A DNA stretch of 5,884 nt, from NCBI GenBank assembly GCA_016762975.1, contig JAESUV010000033.1, forward strand, positions 2,031 through 7,914, read 5' to 3'. Every line of letters starts with the position of its first letter. Within the stretch, counting starts at the first letter, position 1. The DNA comes from Gammaproteobacteria bacterium (GTDB taxonomy: Bacteria > Pseudomonadota > Gammaproteobacteria > Pseudomonadales > Pseudohongiellaceae). Below the pieces are notes generated by a model, which worked only from the letters and a program-made list of their open reading frames with translations, did not search any database and was not told where the DNA came from. Shown here piece by piece: positions 1 through 5,567 of the stretch. Both the position numbers and the translations under genes were made by a program.

Positions 1-194
1 AGGATGAATTACTCTCCACCATGGCATGTCACGGTTCGGTTCGCGCTAATCGCCACTTAACTATTCCTGAGATGAATGCGTTGCTTCGTGACATGGAAGC
101 CACTGAACGCAGTGGTCAGTGCAACCACGGCAGACCAACCTGGGTATATCAGAGCCTAGCGGAGCTGGATAAACTCTTTCTGCGTGGGCAGTGA
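1..194 (+). CDS. mutL: DNA mismatch repair protein MutL, C-terminal end (partial)
   Basis: This is the last 63 codons of MutL, the dimeric ATPase that links MutS mismatch recognition to strand processing. The first whole codon is at base 3 and the TGA stop is at 192-194; the rest lies upstream of the window. The visible peptide contains MACHGSVRANRHLT, then EMNALLRDMEATERSGQ, then CNHGRPTW, and ends LDKLFLRGQ. These are typical of the MutL C-terminal dimerisation domain in pseudomonad-like gammaproteobacteria. In MutL proteins with latent endonuclease activity, the C-terminal Cys-x-His-Gly-Arg-Pro motif contributes to the metal site. It is present here, but the partner DQHA motif would lie outside the window, so nuclease activity cannot be judged. 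Its position directly before miaA matches the conserved operon order. Confidence 0.93.
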   Translation, partial: DELLSTMACHGSVRANRHLTIPEMNALLRDMEATERSGQCNHGRPTWVYQSLAELDKLFLRGQ

Positions 195-210
195 GATCGA
201 GAACGAACTT

Positions 211-236
211 CCTCTCCCTCTCCCTCTCCCTCTCCC
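211..236. repeat. CCTCTC hexanucleotide tandem repeat, about 4.3 copies
   Basis: Four perfect CCTCTC units (211-234) plus a final CC lie between the mutL stop and the miaA start. The tract is pure pyrimidine on the + strand. On the - strand it gives four GGG runs separated by AGA, opposite 216-218, 222-224, 228-230 and 234-236. That fits the standard G-quadruplex pattern. Bases 211-235 also read the same forwards and backwards, which is a mirror repeat of the kind able to form triplex DNA. Copy-number slippage is plausible for such a simple repeat. Any function is inference. Confidence 0.9.
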
Positions 237-246
237 TTTAGTAACC

Positions 247-262
247 TAGAGTCGTAGAGTCG
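247..262. repeat. 8-bp perfect tandem duplication TAGAGTCG x2
   Basis: TAGAGTCG occurs twice head to tail, at 247-254 and 255-262. It sits between the CCTCTC array and the -10-like box before miaA. The second copy contains the in-frame TAG stop (255-257) that limits how far upstream miaA could start. It could be a small slippage duplication or a half-site pair for a regulator; the sequence does not decide. Confidence 0.75.
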
Positions 263-264
263 CG

Positions 265-270
265 TACAAT
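265..270 (+). promoter_or_regulatory. possible -10 box for miaA (near-leaderless transcript)
   Basis: TACAAT matches the sigma70 -10 consensus TATAAT at five of six positions. It ends 8 bases before the miaA ATG. A start site the usual 6-8 bases downstream would fall at about 276-279, giving a transcript with almost no leader. No good -35 hexamer is visible 16-18 bases upstream: 242-247 reads TAACCT, a poor match. This remains a candidate only. Transcription entering from mutL is the default expectation from the operon. Confidence 0.35.
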
Positions 271-278
271 CCCTGTCT

Positions 279-1232
279 ATGAACCCGCCTCCCTCCAAGC
301 CTAATGTGATCTGCCTGATGGGCCCGACCGCATCGGGTAAGACCTCCCTCGCCGTCGATTTGGTGCAAGAGTATCCGATGCAGATTGTCAGCGTGGATTC
401 GGCGCAGATTTATCGAGAGATGGATATCGGTACGGGCAAGCCGGAGAAGGAGGTATTGGATATCGCACCGCACCGGTTGATCGACTTTATCGATCCCGCT
501 GTGCCGTATTCTGCCTCTCAATTCAGAACAGACGCTTTTAGAGAAATTGACGAGATACTGGACGTTGGTGACACACCGCTGCTCGTTGGCGGCACGATGC
601 TGTATTTTCGCGTGTTGAGAGACGGTCTTGCCGACATGCCTCGGGCTAACTCTCAAGTGCGCAGCGAGATCGAGAAGTTGGCCCAGGAGCAGGGCTGGGA
701 GGCAGTGCACCAGCAGCTTGCGGCGGTCGATCCGGATTCAGCCGCCAGGATACATCCGAATGATCCGCAGAGAATACAGCGCGCATTGGAGGTGTATCGG
801 GTCTCAGGCGAGACAATGACGAGCCTGCATGCGCAGAGTCAGGCAAAGCAAGAGGCCCTGCTACCTTATAATTTACATTTCTTTGCGATTCAGCCAGAAG
901 ATCGCGGCGCATTACACGGTCAGATAGAGACACGTTTCCGACGAATGCTTAATGAGGGCTTGGTCGACGAGGTGCAGGCATTACACTCTCGAAGTGATCT
1001 CAATCACCAACTTCCCTCAATAAAATCAGTAGGATACAGGCAGGTCTGGCAGTATCTAGACGACGAAATTGACTATGATGGCATGGTGGAAAAGAGTATT
1101 ATTGCCACTAGACAACTCGCCAAACGGCAACTGACTTGGCTGCGCAGTTGGCCCAGCCTGCAAAGTTTGAGTAATTCATCGCATCAATCCGTACAACATG
1201 TCTTGAAATACATGGAGACCATCTCTATATAG
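279..1232 (+). CDS. miaA: tRNA dimethylallyltransferase MiaA
   Basis: MiaA transfers a dimethylallyl group from dimethylallyl diphosphate to N6 of A37 in tRNAs that read codons starting with U. This makes i6A, which MiaB then converts to ms2i6A. The protein has 317 residues, close to the E. coli enzyme (316). Visible motifs are the P-loop GPTASGKT at 15-22, VDSAQIYREMDIGTGKP at 39-55 with the conserved Asp40, LVGGTMLYFR at 102-111, HPNDPQRIQRALEV at 159-172, LPSIKSVGYRQVW at 245-257 and RQLAKRQLTWLRSW at 278-291. ATG 279 is the only sensible start: an in-frame TAG lies at 255-257 with no ATG, GTG or TTG between, and the N-terminus aligns with family members. There is no Shine-Dalgarno sequence before it, which is unusual (see findings). 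It lies 84 bp after mutL and 147 bp before hfq. Confidence 0.97.
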   Translation: MNPPPSKPNVICLMGPTASGKTSLAVDLVQEYPMQIVSVDSAQIYREMDIGTGKPEKEVLDIAPHRLIDFIDPAVPYSASQFRTDAFREIDEILDVGDTPLLVGGTMLYFRVLRDGLADMPRANSQVRSEIEKLAQEQGWEAVHQQLAAVDPDSAARIHPNDPQRIQRALEVYRVSGETMTSLHAQSQAKQEALLPYNLHFFAIQPEDRGALHGQIETRFRRMLNEGLVDEVQALHSRSDLNHQLPSIKSVGYRQVWQYLDDEIDYDGMVEKSIIATRQLAKRQLTWLRSWPSLQSLSNSSHQSVQHVLKYMETISI

Positions 1233-1254
1233 GTAGTGTGTAACGCATAGAGAT
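1221..1254 (+). other. 8-bp inverted repeat spanning the miaA stop codon
   Basis: ATCTCTAT (1221-1228) is the exact reverse complement of ATAGAGAT (1247-1254), with an 18-base gap. The left arm covers the last miaA codons and the stop TAG is at 1230-1232. The stem is AU-rich and no U-run follows, so it is not a convincing terminator. It could be a weak RNA hairpin at the miaA 3' end or chance. Confidence 0.4.
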
Positions 1255-1276
1255 CGTTAACTAATTATAGGAAGTC

Positions 1277-1322
1277 CGCCGCTCTTAGAACCGATCAGCC
1301 GGTTCTTGATATCGAGACGGCG
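1277..1322 (+). promoter_or_regulatory. two-part stem-loop in the miaA-hfq spacer
   Basis: The inner stem is AGAACCG (1287-1293) against CGGTTCT (1300-1306), 7 bp around a 6-base loop. The outer stem is CGCCGCTC (1277-1284) against GAG-A-CGGCG (1314-1322), 8 bp with one bulged A. The internal loop is 2 bases on the left and 7 on the right. In total 15 pairs fold over 46 bases. The sequence after it is AAAACTAGGC, with no U-run, so it does not look like a Rho-independent terminator. It may be an RNA stability or processing element between miaA and hfq, or an operator for the hfq promoter, since its inner right arm touches the possible -35 box. Confidence 0.55.
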
Positions 1323-1333
1323 AAAACTAGGCT
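1306..1333 (+). promoter_or_regulatory. possible hfq promoter
   Basis: TTGATA (1306-1311) matches the -35 consensus TTGACA at five of six positions. After 16 bases comes TAGGCT (1328-1333), a weak -10 that keeps the most conserved first T, second A and last T. A start near 1340 would give an hfq leader of about 40 bases containing the TCGATTA repeats. Promoters of its own are known for hfq in E. coli within the miaA region. Assignment here is from hexamer matching only. Confidence 0.3.
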
Positions 1334-1336
1334 TTG

Positions 1337-1361
1337 TCGATTATCGATTATCGATTATCGA
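1337..1361. repeat. TCGATTA heptanucleotide tandem repeat, 3.6 copies
   Basis: Three perfect TCGATTA units (1337-1357) are followed by TCGA (1358-1361). The array ends 3 bases before the hfq Shine-Dalgarno sequence. TCGA is self-complementary, so copies can pair with each other as small hairpins with UUA loops in RNA or as ATCGAT palindromes in DNA. It lies entirely in noncoding sequence. A change in copy number would alter the hfq leader length by 7 bases without touching the protein. Confidence 0.88.
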
Positions 1362-1379
1362 ATGTAAGGAGAATAAAAA

Positions 1380-1652
1380 ATGTCTAAAGGACATACATTA
1401 CAAGATCCATTTTTAAATGTGCTTCGCAAGGAGCGCATCCCGGTGTCCATTTACCTGATTAGTGGAATTAAGTTGCAAGGTCAGATCGAATCATTTGACC
1501 AATTTGTGATTCTGTTGAAGAACGCTGTCAGCCAAATGGTCTACAAGCATGCGATATCAACAGTCGTGCCCGCACGTATGGTCAAAGTGCCAATGCAGAA
1601 TCCAGGCGAAGCAGTCGAAGATGATGCTGGTGAGCCGGGTAACGCTGTTTAG
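1380..1652 (+). CDS. hfq: RNA chaperone Hfq
   Basis: Hfq is the hexameric Sm-like protein that binds sRNAs and mRNAs and promotes their pairing, and so controls translation and mRNA decay. The protein has 90 residues. The core is almost identical to known gammaproteobacterial Hfq. It has Q8, F39 and Q41 with Y55-K56-H57 of the proximal face, Y25, G29, I30, K31 and L32 of the distal A-binding face, and rim residues N13, R16, K17 and R19. The RKER rim is the Pseudomonas form; E. coli has RRER. The tail after P64 is short (26 residues versus 38 in E. coli) and acidic (E77, E80, D81, D82, E85), fitting the known role of an acidic tip in displacing RNA. A strong ribosome binding site TAAGGAG (1365-1371) lies 8 bases before ATG 1380. 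The A-rich AGAATAAAAAA leader could bind the Hfq distal face, which would suit autoregulation as described in E. coli; this is inference. Confidence 0.98.
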   Translation: MSKGHTLQDPFLNVLRKERIPVSIYLISGIKLQGQIESFDQFVILLKNAVSQMVYKHAISTVVPARMVKVPMQNPGEAVEDDAGEPGNAV

Positions 1653-1674
1653 CATTCCCAAGTGAGGTAGTTGA

Positions 1675-3012
1675 TTGTTTTTTGACAGGCCCGATTCCGG
1701 CGAAGTTTCTATCCTCGTTCACCTCATTATAGACTCAGAGAGTGAACGGGAGGACCCAGCCGAATTTGAAGAATTGGCAATCTCCGCCGGCGCCCAGCCG
1801 GTGGACTTCATCACAGGTTCCCGAAAGACACCTTCACCAAACCTTTTTATAGGATCCGGTAAGCTTGAAGAGATTAAAGCTGCCGTGCAGGCTCATAAAG
1901 CAGGGCTTGTTCTGTTTAATCACACACTCTCTCCCAGCCAGGAACGCAACCTAGAAGCCGAACTTAAGTGTCGCGTACTCGATCGTACTGGGTTGATACT
2001 GGATATCTTCGGGCAACGCGCACGCAGCCACGAAGGTAAGCTGCAGGTTGAGCTGGCGCAGCTGCAACATCTGAGCACACGCTTGAAACGCGGGTGGACT
2101 CACCTGGATAGACAAAAGGGTGGTATCGGCATGCGTGGTGCAGGTGAGAAGCAGTTGGAACTTGACCAGCGCATGATCGGGCAGCGTATCAAGGCCATCA
2201 ACAAAGGTTTGAAGAAGGTGCGTGGGCAGCGCGACCAAGGGCGTCGCTCTAGGAGTCGCTCGGAGGTAGCAACGGTTTCTTTGGTTGGCTACACCAATGC
2301 TGGTAAGTCCTCACTATTTAATAAGATGACTCATGCGCAGACTTATACGGCGGACCAGTTGTTTGCTACATTGGATTCGACACTGCGCCGTATCACCTTA
2401 AAAAATTACGGACCGGTGATTGTCGCTGACACGGTCGGTTTCATCAGTCATCTGCCACACCAACTGGTTGAGGCGTTTCGTGCTACGCTCGAGGAGACCG
2501 CGCAAGCGGAGGTCCTTATCCATGTCGTGGATGCGGCAAATGAATTTCATCTAGATCACATTTTTGAGGTCGACAAGGTCTTAGCAGAAATAGGTGCGAT
2601 GTCAGTGCCGCAGCTGCTAGTGTTCAACAAAATCGATCTGCTTCCAGGCGTCGAGCCACATATTCAATGCAACGAGAACGGTAAAGTTGTAAAAGTCTGG
2701 GTGTCTGCAAAGACTGGCGCTGGTATGGATTTATTGCAGAGCGCGATGAGCGAGCTGCTTGCAGGTAATATGGCTGTCGAAACCCTGCGACTCTCGCCGA
2801 GCCAGGCGAAGCTTCGTAGTCAGCTGTACGCTAGCGGATTCATCGAGGAAGAACATATAGACGAGGAAGGTTTCTATGAGCTGCGAGTCAAATTGCCGCG
2901 AACAGACCTCGATCGACTTCTTAAAAATAGTGGTATAGAAGTTGTAAGTCACACTATTGCAGTGCAGGAGCAGACTAATTTGAGGCTCGAAGATAAGGCA
3001 ACAATCGCCTGA
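1675..3012 (+). CDS. hflX: ribosome-associated GTPase HflX
   Basis: HflX is a GTPase that binds the 50S subunit, and it splits stalled or heat-damaged 70S ribosomes in E. coli. The protein has 445 residues (E. coli 426). The N-terminal HflX domain (about 1-198) has VDFITGSRKTPSPNLFIGSGK and the family-specific GGIGMRGAGEKQLELD at 149-164. The G domain follows: G1 GYTNAGKS 205-212, G2 with T232 in LFATLD, G3 DTVG 252-255, G4 NKID 318-321 and G5 SAK 344-346. The start is TTG at 1675. The codon before it is a TGA stop in the same frame, GAGG (1664-1667) sits 7 bases upstream, and MFFDRPDSGE is the family N-terminus. It begins 22 bp after hfq, so it is almost certainly co-transcribed. The weak start codon may keep its level below that of Hfq (inference). 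Confidence 0.97.
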   Translation: MFFDRPDSGEVSILVHLIIDSESEREDPAEFEELAISAGAQPVDFITGSRKTPSPNLFIGSGKLEEIKAAVQAHKAGLVLFNHTLSPSQERNLEAELKCRVLDRTGLILDIFGQRARSHEGKLQVELAQLQHLSTRLKRGWTHLDRQKGGIGMRGAGEKQLELDQRMIGQRIKAINKGLKKVRGQRDQGRRSRSRSEVATVSLVGYTNAGKSSLFNKMTHAQTYTADQLFATLDSTLRRITLKNYGPVIVADTVGFISHLPHQLVEAFRATLEETAQAEVLIHVVDAANEFHLDHIFEVDKVLAEIGAMSVPQLLVFNKIDLLPGVEPHIQCNENGKVVKVWVSAKTGAGMDLLQSAMSELLAGNMAVETLRLSPSQAKLRSQLYASGFIEEEHIDEEGFYELRVKLPRTDLDRLLKNSGIEVVSHTIAVQEQTNLRLEDKATIA

Positions 3013-3102
3013 TCGCATCGGATCGCCCTTTGAAAGTGCAAATTGCTGTGTAAATGAACAATTATTAGCTAAAATCGACCTATCTTGTCTTTAAAACGCT
3101 AT

Positions 3103-3109
3103 GGAGAAG
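3103..3109 (+). promoter_or_regulatory. ribosome binding site that decides the hflK start
   Basis: GGAGAAG (3103-3109) lies just before ATG 3113, with 6 bases between the GGAG core and the start codon. It overlaps the upstream in-frame ATG at 3101, which itself has no purine-rich site before it. This favours translation from 3113 (MAWNEPG) over 3101 (MEKPMAWNEPG). Confidence 0.7.
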
Positions 3110-3112
3110 CCA

Positions 3113-4321
3113 ATGGCTTGGAATGAACCTGGAAATAACGGAAGTGGAAACGACAAAGACCCTTGGGGTGGCGGTCGTAAGGGCGGCGACCAGGGGCCTC
3201 CTGATATCGATGAGGTTGTGCGCAACCTGACCAAGAAATTTAATAGCCTGTTTGGCGGAGGCAGTGGTGGCTCTAGCTCCACTGGATCTTCCTCAGGCGG
3301 CGGTAAAGGTCTATCTGCGGGCTTGATTGCTGGCCTAGTCACCGTGGTAGCTGTTATCTGGGCATTCATGGGTTTCTATATCGTGGACGAAGCCGAGCGC
3401 GGCGTCGTCTTGCGCTTCGGTAAGGTGCAGGATTTGACGGTGCAGCCAGGCTTGCATTGGAATCCGCCCCTTGTTGATGAAGTTACCTTGGTTAACGTTT
3501 CCGAGTTGAATGCGAAGACCTATGAAAATCGCGCGATGCTGACTACCGATGAAAACATCATCGATATCGCCGTCACCGTGCAGTATCTAATTCAGGATCC
3601 GGTGAAGTATGTGATCGCGGTGCAGGACCCAGAGCTTAGTCTAGACAACGCGTCCGAATCTGCCATTCGCCACGTAGTTGGTGGCAACTTCATGGATCAG
3701 ATTTTGACCACAGGTCGCGATCGCATCGCGGCCGATGTGCAGGAGCGTCTCCAAGGTTACATGAACGTCTATAATACCGGCATCTTTGTAAGTCAGGTGA
3801 ATGTGGTAGATGCCCAGCCACCTGATGCTGTTCGCCCCGCCTTCGATGACGTGATCCGCGCCAGAGAAGACGAGCAACGTGTGCAGAACCAAGCTCAGCA
3901 ATATTCGAATCAGATTATTCCTGAGGCTAGAGGCGAAGCACAAAGGCGCATCGAAGCGGCAAACGCCTACAGCGCAGAAGTCGTGGCTGAAGCAACCGGT
4001 GATGCCTCTCGCTTCAACCAGCTGCTCACGGAATACTTAAAGTCTCCTGAGGTGACTCGACAGCGGCTCTACATCGACTCAATCGAAGACGTGCTGACAG
4101 CCAGCAGTAAGATCATGGTCGATGTAGAAGGTGGCAATAATATGTTGTTCCTGCCATTGGACAAACTCATGGACCAGAGCAATTCAGGTGTTAATTTGAA
4201 TAACAGCAGCTCTGATCTTAGGAATTTGGCGAACCAGTTGGCACCGTTCTTACCGGCACCCACTAGCGTAAATAGTATAGATCGTTCACGACTACCTACC
4301 ACTGGACGAGGAAATCGATAA
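3113..4321 (+). CDS. hflK: FtsH-regulating membrane protein HflK
   Basis: HflK is an SPFH/prohibitin-family inner-membrane protein. With HflC it forms a large cage around the FtsH protease and modulates degradation of membrane and regulatory substrates. From ATG 3113 it has 402 residues (E. coli 419). Order: a Gly/Asn-rich N-terminus beginning MAWNEPGNN with WGGGRKGGDQGPPD, a Gly/Ser linker, one membrane helix at about 69-91, then the SPFH domain opening VDEAERGVVLRFGKV. Next comes a charged coiled-coil stretch with EARGEAQRRIEAANAYSAEVVAEA, then LYIDSIEDVL and a low-complexity Asn/Ser tail. The start is chosen on the ribosome binding site and on the MAWNEPG family N-terminus; ATG 3101 would add four residues. 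It lies 100 bp after hflX with no terminator between. Its TAA stop overlaps the hflC ATG by one base, fitting equal production of the two subunits. Confidence 0.96.
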   Translation: MAWNEPGNNGSGNDKDPWGGGRKGGDQGPPDIDEVVRNLTKKFNSLFGGGSGGSSSTGSSSGGGKGLSAGLIAGLVTVVAVIWAFMGFYIVDEAERGVVLRFGKVQDLTVQPGLHWNPPLVDEVTLVNVSELNAKTYENRAMLTTDENIIDIAVTVQYLIQDPVKYVIAVQDPELSLDNASESAIRHVVGGNFMDQILTTGRDRIAADVQERLQGYMNVYNTGIFVSQVNVVDAQPPDAVRPAFDDVIRAREDEQRVQNQAQQYSNQIIPEARGEAQRRIEAANAYSAEVVAEATGDASRFNQLLTEYLKSPEVTRQRLYIDSIEDVLTASSKIMVDVEGGNNMLFLPLDKLMDQSNSGVNLNNSSSDLRNLANQLAPFLPAPTSVNSIDRSRLPTTGRGNR

Positions 4322-5187
4322 TGAGAAATTTTGTAGCGGTTGGTTTTGTTTTTCTACTCCTCGTAGTCGCAAGCAACTCTTTATTCGTCATTAAAGAAAC
4401 AGAGCGAGCAGTGATGCTGCGGTTTGGTGAATTGGTGCAAGAATCCATTGAGCCAGGTCTGCATGTGAAAATCCCTTGGGTTAATAATGTGCGTATATTC
4501 GACGCGCGGATATTGACCGAAGACGCACCTCGCCGTCGCTTTCTGACGCTGGAGCAAAAGGCGCTGGAAGTAGATTCCTACGCGAAGTGGCGTATTGTCG
4601 ATGTAGGTCAGTTCTACATATCTACACGTGGTAACACGACAACAGCTGGCAGCCTACTTGCTGAACGTATTAACGACGGTCTGCGTGACCAGATCGGTAA
4701 CCGTACTCTTGCGGAAGTTGTTGCTGGAGAAAGAGATCAGTTGATGCTCGCTCTGACAGCTGATCTCAACGAGACTACGGCGGTAGATTTGGGTATCGAA
4801 ATTATTGACGTGCGAGTAAAGCGTATCGATCTGCCCGAAGACGTACGTTCTTCTGTTTATGAGCGTATGATTACCGAGCGAAACAGAGAGGCGCAGGAGC
4901 TACGTTCTTTTGGTGAAGAACTCGCAATCGGAATTCGTGCTGACGCTGATCGTCAGGCGACAATCTTTCGCGCCGAGGCTTATCGAGACGCTGAGCAAAT
5001 ACGTGGTGAAGGTGACGCGACTGCAACGGCGATCTATGCTGATGCCTACAACAAAGACCCTGAGTTCTATGCGTTTACCCGCAGCATGAATTCATATAGA
5101 GAGACGTTCTCCTCGAAAGGTGACGTACTCTTACTTGATCCGAACAGTGACTATTTCAAGTATCTGAAGAGCGGGAACCCGCGGTAG
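4321..5187 (+). CDS. hflC: FtsH-regulating membrane protein HflC
   Basis: HflC is the partner of HflK in the periplasm-facing SPFH complex that encloses FtsH. The protein has 288 residues, shorter than E. coli HflC (334) but in the range I expect for pseudomonad-type proteins. It begins with a single membrane helix at about 3-23 acting as a signal anchor. The SPFH domain opens IKETERAVMLRFGELV (24-39) and includes EPGLHVKIPWVNNVRIFDAR. A long Ala/Glu/Arg-rich coiled-coil region follows (RNREAQELRSFGEELAIGIR onward), then DPEFYAFTRSMNSYRETF and the C-terminal DVLLLDPNSDYFKYL typical of HflC. ATG 4321 shares its A with the hflK stop codon, and GAGG (4308-4311) serves as ribosome binding site inside the end of hflK. 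It is the last gene before a strong terminator. Confidence 0.97.
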   Translation: MRNFVAVGFVFLLLVVASNSLFVIKETERAVMLRFGELVQESIEPGLHVKIPWVNNVRIFDARILTEDAPRRRFLTLEQKALEVDSYAKWRIVDVGQFYISTRGNTTTAGSLLAERINDGLRDQIGNRTLAEVVAGERDQLMLALTADLNETTAVDLGIEIIDVRVKRIDLPEDVRSSVYERMITERNREAQELRSFGEELAIGIRADADRQATIFRAEAYRDAEQIRGEGDATATAIYADAYNKDPEFYAFTRSMNSYRETFSSKGDVLLLDPNSDYFKYLKSGNPR

Positions 5188-5235
5188 GCTCCACTTAATC
5201 AGTAGAGTTTTGAAAATCAGTTAAGTTAACAACCG

Positions 5236-5276
5236 TAAACCTGAGTCGCGTTCAGTGATTCAGGTTTATTTTTTTT
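5236..5276 (+). terminator. Rho-independent terminator after hflC
   Basis: TAAACCTGAGTC (5236-5247) pairs with GATTCAGGTTTA (5257-5268), 12 bp including one G-U pair, around a 9-base loop. It is followed directly by eight Ts (5269-5276). It lies 48 bases after the hflC stop. It should end the mutL-to-hflC transcription unit and separate it from the DUF2065 gene and hisZ, at least in part. Confidence 0.92.
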
Positions 5277-5326
5277 GCTGCGTGAATAACTGCGGGCATA
5301 GGGCATTAGCAAGAAGAGGCAAGACT

Positions 5327-5512
5327 ATGTGGCACGAGCTGGCCATTGCATTCTGTCTGATGCTAGTAGTGGAGGGGATAATCCCTTTCATCAGCCCCGG
5401 TAGGTGGCGAAAGATGTTGCTAATGTTGGATCAGATAGACGACAACACCATGCGCATGCTTGGTTTAGGCAGTATGCTGACCGGTACGGTTTTGCTGCTG
5501 ATGATTAATTAG
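5327..5512 (+). CDS. small membrane protein, DUF2065 (YjeT-like)
   Basis: This 61-residue protein resembles the DUF2065 family, whose E. coli member YjeT (65 residues) is also encoded right after hflC. Its function is unknown. Two hydrophobic segments are visible at about 5-22 and 44-60. They are joined by a short positively charged and then acidic loop. The family signature region here is VVEGIIPFISPGRWRKM (14-30), with Glu16, Gly17, Pro20, Pro24 and Trp27. ATG 5327 is chosen because GAGG (5316-5319) lies 7 bases upstream and the protein length then fits the family. A longer reading from a GTG at 5255 would start inside the terminator. It follows the hflKC terminator and comes just before hisZ, so it is probably transcribed with the downstream genes. 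Confidence 0.88.
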   Translation: MWHELAIAFCLMLVVEGIIPFISPGRWRKMLLMLDQIDDNTMRMLGLGSMLTGTVLLLMIN

Positions 5513-5531
5513 ATTGCTGTGATTTTACTAA

Positions 5532-5537
5532 TAAAAT
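5532..5537 (+). promoter_or_regulatory. possible -10 box upstream of hisZ
   Basis: TAAAAT matches the -10 consensus at five of six positions, and it is 30 bases before the hisZ start in an AT-rich gap. No matching -35 is present: TTGCTG at 5514-5519 is only 12 bases away, which is too close. It is recorded as a weak candidate for separate hisZ transcription. Confidence 0.2.
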
Positions 5538-5567
5538 TTCAGTTGGATGAGTGAAAGCTAAATAGAT

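Noticed and set aside
246..710. 154-codon open frame on the - strand across miaA
   Set aside because: It overlaps an unambiguous miaA in antisense, has no recognisable domain, and is best explained as a codon-bias shadow. The other antisense and alternate-frame openings across hflX, hflK and miaA are rejected for the same reason.
1287..1306. Rho-independent terminator after miaA
   Set aside because: The hairpin is real but the following bases are TGATATCGAG, with no T-run, so it is listed as a stem-loop of unknown role.
3025..3056. Heat-shock (sigma32) promoter before hflK, from the GCCCTTTGAAA stretch
   Set aside because: The left part resembles the sigma32 -35 (CCCTTGAA) with an extra T, but no CCCCAT-type -10 follows. 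A sigma70 reading with TAAATG has only 15-base spacing and a poor -10.
3101..3112. hflK start at ATG 3101
   Set aside because: It is in frame but has no ribosome binding site. Its own codons form the site for ATG 3113, which gives the family N-terminus MAWNEPG. It is kept as the alternative start.
5255..5326. GTG-initiated N-terminal extension of the DUF2065 protein
   Set aside because: The GTG lies in the loop of the terminator hairpin, so the mRNA would rarely include it. The extra residues are Cys/Phe-rich and unlike the family. ATG 5327 has its own ribosome binding site and gives the family length.
5547..5561. Four-codon upstream ORF (ATG AGT GAA AGC TAA) before hisZ
   Set aside because: It contains no histidine codons and no leader-peptide structure follows it. 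So short an ORF is expected by chance.
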